Below are positions 33,937-41,935 of a stretch of 64,000 nucleotides of DNA, one piece after another (the stretch's first letter is position 1; each line of letters opens with the position of its first letter). The notes under the pieces are model-generated. The model saw only the letters and a program-made list of their open reading frames with translations. It was not told where the DNA came from and did not search any database. The DNA comes from Exilibacterium sp. (lineage in GTDB: Bacteria > Pseudomonadota > Gammaproteobacteria > Pseudomonadales > Cellvibrionaceae): contig JANQMH010000033.1 in assembly GCA_028280195.1 (NCBI GenBank), positions 51,689-115,688 of the forward strand, written 5' to 3'. The position numbers and the translations under genes are program-made.

Positions 33937-36477
33937 TCAATAACTGAACTCGATCGCCAGCCCGGCGATGCGCGGCTCATTGATCTGAAAGCGGGCATTG
34001 GGTCGGGTAATGACTGCACCGGTGCTGGCGTTGACCGCAATAAACTCCTTACGTGTGGCAAATCGCTCATCGAACAGGTTGTTGGCAAAGACGTAAACCG
34101 TCGCCTTGTCAAAACGGTATCCAAACCTGCCGTTAACCAGCGTATAGCTGCCGACCTCGTTGGCGGCGAGGTTGGTGACATCGGATTGCTGGGAATCGCG
34201 GTAGCTCGCGGTCCAACTGCCGTAGAAACCCGAGTCGTGTTCATAGCTCATACCCAGAGATGCAGTGGCCTCGGGCGCGGCTGTAAAAGCGTTGCCTGCG
34301 AGGTTTTCGAACGCATTGGCCGGCGCCGGTGGTGAATTTGCAAAGGGAAAATCGGTGAACTCGGTCCTGAGTAAACCCAGGGAGGCGAAGATGTCCAGAT
34401 TGTCCGCCGGCCGCGCAACGACGCTGAGCTCCAGCCCGTAGAGTTTTGACGAGCCCACATTGTCGACCACCGCATCAGTGCCAGCGGCACTGCCGGACGC
34501 ACCCGGAATGCTTACCTGCTGGTCGGTCCAGTCGGTGTAGAACAGGTTGGCATTGACGGTGAGGCGCCGGTCCAGCCACTGGGAGCGCAAGGCCAGTTCG
34601 TAGTTGGTGACGTACTCGGGATCGAATTCTACAACTTCCAGAATCGCCGCTTCCGGCACTGAGCGCACAACGGCGCCGCCGGCGCGATAGCCGCGCTGGA
34701 CGGCCAGCGAGACAGAGCGGTCCTGGTCGAAGCGATAAGTCAGGGACCCGCGCGGCAGCAGGGCTTCGAAACTGGCTGGTGCCCCCGGTGTTGAATTCAC
34801 CGGAAACAGTGACGTGCAGGGTAATGCGGCACCATCGGGTAGGGTGGCAGTGCAGTCTGCCGGCTCTGCAATGACCCTACCCCGGTTGCCGCTGTCGCTG
34901 AATTCCTCTTTGTCATAGCGCCCTCCCAGATTGAGCGACCAGCTATCGCCGAGATCAAAGGTGATATCGCCAAAGACCGCCTGATTTTCCGTACTGATTT
35001 CGCCAGTGGTGATGACACTGAGCAGGGTGTCAGGGTGGTTTAACGGCAGGCCAAAATCCGCAGCATTGAGAGTAAAGCGGAAGTTCTGTTTCCGATCGCT
35101 GTCGAAATGATAAGCGCCGAACCAGCCGGCGATGCGGCCGTAGTCAAATGCCGCCCGAAATTCCAATGAAACGGTCTGGTCAGCAGTCGGGCTGGATGAG
35201 AGCAGCACTTCGCTGTCGACCGGTACGCCAAATTGCAGCGGGCGGTTGTTATCCTCGTAGGTACCGATGGCAACCAGTGTCCAGTGATCGTTGAGATCAT
35301 AGGTGAGGTCGGCGATAAACTTGTCGGTTTCGGGTTTTTCCAGGCGCACGCGGGTATGGGTTTCTCCACCGTAGGGGTCAAAATCTGCAAAGGCAGGATC
35401 GTCAAACGGCACCGGCGCAAACACAGTATTGAATTCGCCGAAATCCGTTTCCACCCGTTCGGCAATCAGTTCCATGCGCAAACCGGGCACTGCCTCGGGT
35501 TCGGCCAGCAGTTTCGCCCGCCACGCGTAAGAGTCCTGGAATTCCTGGGCAATGCCGGTGGTCGCTTCTACCAGGTCGCCATCGTAAGTCTGGTAGTCAT
35601 AGGCGAGCCGGAACGCGAGCTGGTTGTCCACCAGGGGCCCGGAAACCACCCCCGACACCTTGGTGACATCTTCGGTGGCGGCCTGGATGCGGCCGCCGAA
35701 CTCCCAGTCATAGGTGGGATCTTTGGTGTTGATGATGATCGCCCCGGCCAGGGCGTTGCGCCCCTGCACGGTGGACTGGGGGCCGCGCAGCACCTCCACC
35801 TGGCCGACATCCCACAGACTCTGCACACCCTGCTGAGCGTTGCTCGACAGCGGCATGCCATCGACGTAAACGTTGGCCGTCTGGCCTGTGCCGGCAAAAC
35901 CCACGCCGCCCTGGCCGATACCGCGAATCGAGAAGCCGCTCTGGACATTATCGGCCGATACGTTGGCGGTGCGCAGCAGGATGTCGTCGAGACTGAACAG
36001 CACCTCCTGCTCGATGCGCTGCTGGCTGAACAGTTCCACCGAGGTCTGGGTTTCCTGCAGGGACAGGTTTTGCTTGGTACCGAGTACGGTCATTTCCTCC
36101 AGGGCCGGGCGCGGCGGCAAACCGGTGGTGCCGGGCATCCCGCTGTAAGCCAGGGTGTAGGTGTCGTCGCTGTAGGCGGTAATGCTCAGGCCACTAGTGG
36201 TGATTAGCGCTTTGAGCGCGGCCTCGGCGGTATAGCGGCCCTGTAAGGCTTCGCTGCTGAGATGGCGCAGGTCATTGCTGGGTGCAACGATCTGGTGACG
36301 GGTAATGATGGAAAACTGCCGCAACGCCGCCGCCAGTGACTGCGCGGGTAGGTCAAAGGTAAATGTTTTCGCCGCCTGCGCCACCGGGCTGATCGGGATC
36401 AACAGTGTGCCGAGCAACAACACCCCACCCGCCAGTGCCTTGATCCTATTGCCTATACCGTCTGTCTTGCCTGCCAT
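33937..36477 (-). CDS. TonB-dependent transducer-receptor with STN domain
   Basis: Receptor of 846 residues. The signal peptide ends near SPVAQA. An STN signalling domain (about 36-110: FTFDLPAQSLAAALRQFSII to YTAEAALKALITTSGLSITA) is present, as in FecA/FpvA-type transducers. Then come the TonB box region EEMTVLGTKQNL, the plug with GQVEVLRGPQSTVQGRNALA, and a barrel ending in AIEFSY. The FecR at 36585 and ECF sigma factor at 37674 lie just upstream on the same strand, forming a complete surface-signalling set. GGGGGAG precedes the ATG. The plug closely resembles that of the receptor at 38215, so the two are paralogues. The ligand is probably a ferric siderophore or another induced substrate. 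Confidence 0.92.
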   Translation of the reverse strand: MAGKTDGIGNRIKALAGGVLLLGTLLIPISPVAQAAKTFTFDLPAQSLAAALRQFSIITRHQIVAPSNDLRHLSSEALQGRYTAEAALKALITTSGLSITAYSDDTYTLAYSGMPGTTGLPPRPALEEMTVLGTKQNLSLQETQTSVELFSQQRIEQEVLFSLDDILLRTANVSADNVQSGFSIRGIGQGGVGFAGTGQTANVYVDGMPLSSNAQQGVQSLWDVGQVEVLRGPQSTVQGRNALAGAIIINTKDPTYDWEFGGRIQAATEDVTKVSGVVSGPLVDNQLAFRLAYDYQTYDGDLVEATTGIAQEFQDSYAWRAKLLAEPEAVPGLRMELIAERVETDFGEFNTVFAPVPFDDPAFADFDPYGGETHTRVRLEKPETDKFIADLTYDLNDHWTLVAIGTYEDNNRPLQFGVPVDSEVLLSSSPTADQTVSLEFRAAFDYGRIAGWFGAYHFDSDRKQNFRFTLNAADFGLPLNHPDTLLSVITTGEISTENQAVFGDITFDLGDSWSLNLGGRYDKEEFSDSGNRGRVIAEPADCTATLPDGAALPCTSLFPVNSTPGAPASFEALLPRGSLTYRFDQDRSVSLAVQRGYRAGGAVVRSVPEAAILEVVEFDPEYVTNYELALRSQWLDRRLTVNANLFYTDWTDQQVSIPGASGSAAGTDAVVDNVGSSKLYGLELSVVARPADNLDIFASLGLLRTEFTDFPFANSPPAPANAFENLAGNAFTAAPEATASLGMSYEHDSGFYGSWTASYRDSQQSDVTNLAANEVGSYTLVNGRFGYRFDKATVYVFANNLFDERFATRKEFIAVNASTGAVITRPNARFQINEPRIAGLAIEFSY

Positions 36478-36584
36478 CGTGCTCCCCCAAGCTGTCTTGT
36501 TCCAGGGTGAATTTACCTTTCAATTATCAAGACACGGGTGCGGGAGAAATGCGTAACAGTGATGCTAGCGAGGATGCCGGCGGA

Positions 36585-37613
36585 TCAGGGGCGTACTGCG
36601 GGACGTTGGCGCAGAACCAGGGTATTGCCTTTGATTGTGCCCTCCAGGCGATGCAATCCCATCAGTGAGCGCAGCCCGGCGTCGGCCCGATCGACAAAAA
36701 ATGTGCCGGTAACCCGCTGCTCGATCGCGGCGACCTGTGAAGTGTCGACCTGCAAGGCGGTATAGGCCGCCAGAGCCTCGATCGCCTCCAGTAGTGGCCG
36801 GTCGTCAAAAATAACCAGTCCCTGGCGCCAGGCGCCGAGCGTCTCCAGGCTGCGCCGTCGCAGTGGCCCGAGAACATTGGCCTCGACCCGTACAGCCTGG
36901 CGGGCACTGAGGCCGACGGCCTCTGCCGGCGCGTCTGCCTGCAGGCGCACAGTGACTTCTCCCTCGATAACCGCGACCTCGACCCGTTGCGCAGCGATCC
37001 GGCGCACCAGGTATTCGGTACCCAGCGCCGTTGCCAGCACGCCTTCGGTCTCAATGGTAAAAGGGCGGTCGGTGTCGGGCATGACCTGTACGGCGATGCT
37101 GCCGCGTTCGAGACGCAGGTGGCGCTGGCGGCTGTCGAAGGTCACCGCCAGCCTGGAATGCCAGTCCAGCCACACCCGGGAGCCGTCCTCGAGTGTGGCC
37201 TGACGTCTCTGCCCGGGACCGGTTGCATACTCGACTGTTTCGGCTGGTGGTGATGCGGCGACAGACGGCTGCTTGCCGGGCCAGCCTGCAAACTGGGATA
37301 TACCACCGGCCAGCACCAGCAGGGCGCTGGCGGCGACTGCGGCGAAACGGCGGGAACCCGGGTAATCCCGCCACTGCTGTTTCCTCGCCTGCCAGCCGAG
37401 TTGTGCCTTTTGCACAAAATTTCGCGGCCGGTGTTCCAGGTCTGCCATCGCCTGCCACTGCGCCAGGGCCCGGTCCGCCGCCCGGGCGTGGGCAGTGGAT
37501 CGGGCCCGCCAGTTGCTCAGCCGCCGCTGGTGTTCGGGGCTGGGGTCGAGATCACAGGCGACAACCAGGTCGAATGCCTGCTCGACAAGTTGGCGATCGG
37601 CGGGGTCGGGCAC
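36585..37613 (-). CDS. FecR-type anti-sigma/sigma-regulatory membrane protein
   Basis: Protein of 342 residues. The N-terminal cytoplasmic domain (residues 1-85, with RRLSNWRARSTAHARAADRA) binds the sigma factor. A single membrane helix (AAVAASALLVLAGGI) is followed by the periplasmic FecR domain (about 125-225, with ATLEDGSRVWLDWHSRLAV and LGTEYLVRR) and a C-terminal part that would contact the receptor STN domain. GTG 37613 is supported by GAGGA seven bases upstream. It lies between the sigma gene at 37674 and the receptor at 33937, the usual order for this signalling set. Confidence 0.9.
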   Translation of the reverse strand: MPDPADRQLVEQAFDLVVACDLDPSPEHQRRLSNWRARSTAHARAADRALAQWQAMADLEHRPRNFVQKAQLGWQARKQQWRDYPGSRRFAAVAASALLVLAGGISQFAGWPGKQPSVAASPPAETVEYATGPGQRRQATLEDGSRVWLDWHSRLAVTFDSRQRHLRLERGSIAVQVMPDTDRPFTIETEGVLATALGTEYLVRRIAAQRVEVAVIEGEVTVRLQADAPAEAVGLSARQAVRVEANVLGPLRRRSLETLGAWRQGLVIFDDRPLLEAIEALAAYTALQVDTSQVAAIEQRVTGTFFVDRADAGLRSLMGLHRLEGTIKGNTLVLRQRPAVRP

Positions 37614-37673
37614 CTTGTGGTCCTCAATGGCAGGAAATCCGTTCGGTGGTCACTGTTGAGACACGGCAGGATA

Positions 37674-38195
37674 TCAGAACTCGTAATCCTTGTCCGACAG
37701 GTGCCGTTGGCAGTGGCGGGCGGCGCTGGCAATACGTTTTTGTACCGTGGATAGATGCACGCCGAAGCAGTCGGCGATCGCCTGTTGTTTGAGACCGTCG
37801 ACGCGGAACAAAAGAAAGATTTCCTGGGTCAGCAGGGGCAGCTCTGCCAGTGCCTCCTGCAGCGCCAATAGATGCTGGCACCCGGCGGCAATGCGTTCCG
37901 GCGAGCGATTTTCCAGTTTGCCCCGATACAGCGCCGCCTGGGACTCCGAGGTGGTGCGGGTATACCGGTCGCGGCGGTGGTTGTAAATCGCGTTGCGGGC
38001 GGCGCGGAACAGATAGGCCTTGATATCCTCAATCGCTATAGGATCGCGCCTGGCCATCAAACGCTCGCAGATGGACTGAAACAGATCTGCGGCGACATCT
38101 GCGCAATCGACATTGCGATGCAGATACCGGTGAATTGCCGGCCGATAGGATTCGAGTGCCAGCGCCATATCCTCTGCTGTGCAAAGCGGATTCAC
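37674..38195 (-). CDS. ECF sigma factor of the FecI type
   Basis: Protein of about 173 residues. Region 2 includes VAADLFQSICERLMA and AYLFRAARNAIYNHRR. Region 4 (LPLLTQEIFLLFRVDGLKQQ, then IADCFGVHLSTVQKRI) gives the -35 binding helix-turn-helix. GTG 38195 is preferred because GGAG lies seven bases upstream and it avoids overlap with the receptor gene ending at 38215; ATG 38168 is an alternative. When the transducer-receptor binds its ligand, FecR at 36585 would release this factor to transcribe the receptor gene. Confidence 0.88.
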   Translation of the reverse strand: MNPLCTAEDMALALESYRPAIHRYLHRNVDCADVAADLFQSICERLMARRDPIAIEDIKAYLFRAARNAIYNHRRDRYTRTTSESQAALYRGKLENRSPERIAAGCQHLLALQEALAELPLLTQEIFLLFRVDGLKQQAIADCFGVHLSTVQKRIASAARHCQRHLSDKDYEF

Positions 38196-38214
38196 CTCAG
38201 CACTCCAACGGGTC

Positions 38215-40608
38215 CTAGAATTGATAGTCAAATCCAATACCAACCATGCGCGGCGGCATCACCGTCGATACCGTTTCGCTGGTCGCCAGCACAATGCGGC
38301 CGGTGCCGTTGTTAACGCCGCCATAGTTGACGCTTGTGACGGCCTCATCGTCGAGGATATTGGTCGCGTAAACGTAAGCCTCAAACTGCTCACTGCGGTA
38401 GCCAAAGCGGCCGGTCAGGTCGTTGACAGAGTCAACAGCCTCTGTCAAACCATCGGCGAGATCGGCGGACAAGCCGGCATCTTCAAAGGCCCGGCGGAAG
38501 TCTGCCTCCCCCAGGGCATCCACATCAGACTCTTGAGCGCTTCTGTAAGTGAAGGATAAATTGCCAAACCAGCCGGAAGTACCCTGCCAGTTGACACTGG
38601 CCGACAAGCTCATGTCGGGCGCCTGGGGTAATTCGTTACCCGCCAGACTGGAAAAAGGTCCTGTGACCGCAAACGGGAATTTATCAAACTCGGTTTCCAG
38701 TAAACCCAGGCTCAGATAAGAGCTCCATTGCTGATTGATGGTGTAATCGAACATCGCCTCAAGGCCGTACAGCGTCGATTCGGCGGCATTGACGATTTCG
38801 TCATCGGCGGAGTCTGTCGGGTCGGCGCCCGGCAGGCGCACTTGCTGGTCGTCATACCGGCTGTGGAAGACATTCAGGTTTGCAACGAAAGCGCCGTCCA
38901 TAGACACCGAGCGCAGGCCGATTTCAAACGTCGTGAGATATTCCGGCTCGTAGGTGCCCACGATTCGCTCGTTGCCCAAAGCATTGTCCGCCGGTGCCGT
39001 GAACACGAAGGAACCACCCGCGCGATAGCCGCGCTGGTAGGACGCAAACAGTGACAGATCGTCAGAAACATTGTAAGTAAGCGCCACTTTTGGCAAAAAA
39101 GCATCGTAGTCTGCCGACTGCGGCGGCTCCTGCGGGGTTCCACCGAGGACGGCGTCGACCAACACCTGACAAGGTATGGTAAGTTGAGCGACAGGAGCGC
39201 CGACGACGGCGCCGGGAACGGTTGCGTTGCAGTTTTCCGGGATGACGCTGGTGCTTTGAAAAATGGCTGAGTCTTCAAATTCCTCATCGTCGTAGCGCAA
39301 CCCCAAGTCCAGCGTCCAGTGCTTATCGATATCCCATCTAAGCTGGCTGAAAAATGCAAAATTCCGGGTGTCGGTAACATTGCCGTCGAGCAAGCTGATA
39401 ATTGCGTCTGCCGGATCGACTGTGCCGCCTGCGGGAGCAATTTGTGGTCCCAGCAAGGTCTGGATATCGCGCCGGTTGTCGGCTTCGGATTCGAACAGAT
39501 ATCCGCCGAAAACGCCGCTGATACCGCCATAATCAAATCTGAAACGGATCTCGGCCGAACTGACTTCTTCGTCAAACTGGTTGAAGGTAATACCGCCGAA
39601 GGCAGAAAAATTCTCTCTAAGCCCGAACAGTCTGTCTACGTCAGTACTTTCGTGCGTAAATAACGATTGTACATCCCAGTTGTCATTGAGACTGTAAGTG
39701 ACATCGAGAATCAATCTGTTGCTTTGCGTTTCATTTTGCGGGAATCGGCCGGTGGCTTCGTAATCGAAAGGGTTGAAGTTTTGAAATCGCTCGTCGGTTA
39801 CACCGAAGCCGGTGCTGACAATCGGCCGGGATTCACCTGTGTCACTGTCGGAGTAGTCATAAGTCAGCTTGAGGCTCAACCCGTCAATGGCTTCGGGCTC
39901 AAACAATACTTTGCCGCGCAGCGAGGTGCGCTCGGCAAAATCCGCTTGTTTCCGCGCGACAGTATTATCGATAAACCCGTCGGTTTCCTGCTGGTCAACG
40001 GCGATTCTAAACGCCAGTTGGTCTTCGATAAGCGGTGCGCTGAAGGCACCGGCAAGTTGGTAGGTGCCGTAGGAACCGTAGGTCAGCCTGGCTTTGGCGT
40101 CGGCATAGTAAGTCGGGTCCGCCGTTGTCACCACGATGGCACCCGCCAGTGCGTTGCGCCCCTGCACGCTCGATTGCGGCCCGCGCAATACCTCTATTTG
40201 TTGCACATCCCACAGCGAGGTCAGGCCGCGCCCCAGTGCGGTTCCCGAAAGTGGGGCGCCGTCGATATAGACGTTTGAGGTAACGCCCTGGCCGGCATTG
40301 CCGGGGCCATTGCGCTGAATACCGCGAATGGCGAAGGTGCCGCCGTCGCCGCGGCTCGAGACATTGGGTATACGCAGCAGCACATCGTTGAGGTCCACCA
40401 GGCGCTCCGCATCCAGGCGTGCCTGATCGAACATTTCGACGGAGACATCGATTTCCTGCTGGGTCAGGTTTTGCTTGGTTCCCTGAACCACCACCTCTTC
40501 AGTAACTGTTTTATCCGGCGCCCGTAATCCCGCACTTTGTGCCAGGGTCAATGAGTTGGCGAATGCCACGGAGAGCGCTGCGGCAATGCTGCCTCGTGTA
40601 AGATACAT
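38215..40608 (-). CDS. TonB-dependent siderophore-type receptor, Fur-box controlled
   Basis: Receptor of 797 residues without an STN domain. Signal peptide to about residue 24 (SLTLAQS), TonB box EEVVVQGTKQNL, plug with QIEVLRGPQSSVQGRNALAG, barrel ending in GFDYQF. Plug segments are close to those of the receptor at 33937 (GTKQNL, SLWDV-Q-EVLRGPQS), so they arose by duplication on either side of the FecI/FecR pair. A Fur box lies about 60 bases upstream of the ATG. It probably imports an iron complex, while its STN-bearing relative also signals. Confidence 0.92.
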   Translation of the reverse strand: MYLTRGSIAAALSVAFANSLTLAQSAGLRAPDKTVTEEVVVQGTKQNLTQQEIDVSVEMFDQARLDAERLVDLNDVLLRIPNVSSRGDGGTFAIRGIQRNGPGNAGQGVTSNVYIDGAPLSGTALGRGLTSLWDVQQIEVLRGPQSSVQGRNALAGAIVVTTADPTYYADAKARLTYGSYGTYQLAGAFSAPLIEDQLAFRIAVDQQETDGFIDNTVARKQADFAERTSLRGKVLFEPEAIDGLSLKLTYDYSDSDTGESRPIVSTGFGVTDERFQNFNPFDYEATGRFPQNETQSNRLILDVTYSLNDNWDVQSLFTHESTDVDRLFGLRENFSAFGGITFNQFDEEVSSAEIRFRFDYGGISGVFGGYLFESEADNRRDIQTLLGPQIAPAGGTVDPADAIISLLDGNVTDTRNFAFFSQLRWDIDKHWTLDLGLRYDDEEFEDSAIFQSTSVIPENCNATVPGAVVGAPVAQLTIPCQVLVDAVLGGTPQEPPQSADYDAFLPKVALTYNVSDDLSLFASYQRGYRAGGSFVFTAPADNALGNERIVGTYEPEYLTTFEIGLRSVSMDGAFVANLNVFHSRYDDQQVRLPGADPTDSADDEIVNAAESTLYGLEAMFDYTINQQWSSYLSLGLLETEFDKFPFAVTGPFSSLAGNELPQAPDMSLSASVNWQGTSGWFGNLSFTYRSAQESDVDALGEADFRRAFEDAGLSADLADGLTEAVDSVNDLTGRFGYRSEQFEAYVYATNILDDEAVTSVNYGGVNNGTGRIVLATSETVSTVMPPRMVGIGFDYQF

Positions 40609-40669
40609 TTCTACCTGTTTCCAATACTGTTTTACATGTTGGTTATCATTCTTTATTGTAGTGGTTTTC

Positions 40670-40688
40670 GATAATAAGAATCATTATT
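40670..40688. promoter_or_regulatory. Fur box upstream of the receptor at 38215
   Basis: GATAATAAGAATCATTATT matches 16 of 19 positions of the standard Fur box. It sits about 62 bases before the receptor start, in an AT-rich promoter region. Confidence 0.8.
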
Positions 40689-40853
40689 GTCTTACATAGT
40701 CGTCTATATGTACACACGCAGTGGGCATACTTTTCCACGTTTGTTCAGTTTTCATTATAAGTTATTGATTCTGAAGAAAATTATTGGGCGTGCTTGATTT
40801 TTATGGACCTGCCGCGGTTTTTGCTGCACAGCGGGGACAGGCAGACTGTGAAT

Positions 40854-41921
40854 CTATCGCCTGGGCTGTCCGCGTGCCAAGAAGAAGTGCACGGGCACGA
40901 TGACTTCGAAACGCTCGCCCGGGATGTTACCGAACAGGGGCGGCAATGGCTTTGCACGCGCCAGCATGTCGAGAGCGGCGCGATCGAGTAGGGGGTGGCC
41001 GCTACTCTGTTCGACGCGTCCCTCCAGCACCTGGCCATTGCGCCCGATGGCGATAAACAGGCGCATTACTCCCTCCTGGCGGCGTGCCCGCGCCCGCTGG
41101 GGGTATTTTTTGTGGCGCTCCAGCCAGGCCAGCAGCACAGTGACGTAATCTGCCTCGGCTCCGGCCAGTCCGCCGGCGCTGGCATTATCTTGGCGCGTGC
41201 CGGCCTCGGAACTTTCCGCCGCGCCGGCCCGGCCTCCGACACCGGCCACAGAGGGCGCCGGGCTGTCCTCCAACTGAGCGGTGGATATTGCGGCCGGCTC
41301 GGTGGTGGGGAGAGAAATGGGTGCCGGCGCGGTCCGGACTGGTTCGGGCAACGGCGGTCGCGCCGATCGAACAGCTTGGGGCGAGGCCGGTGCCGGCGTT
41401 TCGGGTGGTGTGTCGGCAATCGGGGCCGCCTCGGCGGCTTTCGACGCCGCAGTGGGGCGCTCCCTCGTACCCGGTGCACCGCCGGCAGGGCCGAGCGCAA
41501 TCTCGAGGCCGCCGAGTCCGGGGGCCTCGGCGCCTACCTCGTCAGTTTGCTGCACCAGCATCAGCGCCAGGCCCGCATGCAGGCCGGCTGCCAGAGTCAG
41601 CGCGGCTATCCACTGCCAGGGGCGGAGTAGCGTCCCTGCGTCTTGCCCTGATACGGTACAGTGGTCAGCGGTTGCATCGCCTTCACGCCTGCCGCGGGCA
41701 AATGCCCCATGACTGCGGTTACCGCCGGCAAGTCCGCTGCAGCAACGGCCGTCGGGCATGTATCTGGCCCGGGCTTCTCCCAGCGCTGCCGCCAGCGGAG
41801 CCGCCGCCACCGCGCCGTTAAGCCCCGGTGCAGGCTGTCGGCCAGGGCAGCGGATTGCGCTTCCAGCGGTGGTCCGCCTGCCGAACCCGCAGGCGGACTC
41901 TCCGGGGAGGGGGGGCTTCAT
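40854..41921 (-). CDS. TonB energy-transducing protein
   Basis: Protein of 355 residues. A membrane anchor (WIAALTLAAGLHAGLALMLV, about 105-124) carries the His typical of TonB helices. A long Pro/Ala-rich periplasmic stretch follows, and a C-terminal TonB domain (about 260-350: LAWLERHKKYPQRARARRQ, GVMRLFIAIGRNGQVLEGRV, LDRAALDMLARAKPLPP). It transmits proton-motive force to the receptors. The first 100 residues before the helix are unusually long and low in complexity for a TonB, but AGCAGGTGA before ATG 41921 supports that start. It begins 15 bases after the receptor at 41936, so receptor and energiser are co-transcribed. No exbB/exbD genes are in the window. Confidence 0.88.
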   Translation of the reverse strand: MKPPLPGESACGFGRRTTAGSAIRCPGRQPAPGLNGAVAAAPLAAALGEARARYMPDGRCCSGLAGGNRSHGAFARGRREGDATADHCTVSGQDAGTLLRPWQWIAALTLAAGLHAGLALMLVQQTDEVGAEAPGLGGLEIALGPAGGAPGTRERPTAASKAAEAAPIADTPPETPAPASPQAVRSARPPLPEPVRTAPAPISLPTTEPAAISTAQLEDSPAPSVAGVGGRAGAAESSEAGTRQDNASAGGLAGAEADYVTVLLAWLERHKKYPQRARARRQEGVMRLFIAIGRNGQVLEGRVEQSSGHPLLDRAALDMLARAKPLPPLFGNIPGERFEVIVPVHFFLARGQPRR

Positions 41922-41935
41922 GCGTTAATCACCTG

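Noticed and set aside
33555..34244. Extended N-terminus of about 230 codons for the small membrane protein at 33192
   Set aside because: The extension runs through intergenic DNA, an acylase scrap and antisense receptor sequence; ATG 33554 has its own ribosome binding site.
35233..36207. Rightward open frame of 324 codons opposite the STN receptor
   Set aside because: Antisense shadow of the receptor plug and barrel coding sequence.
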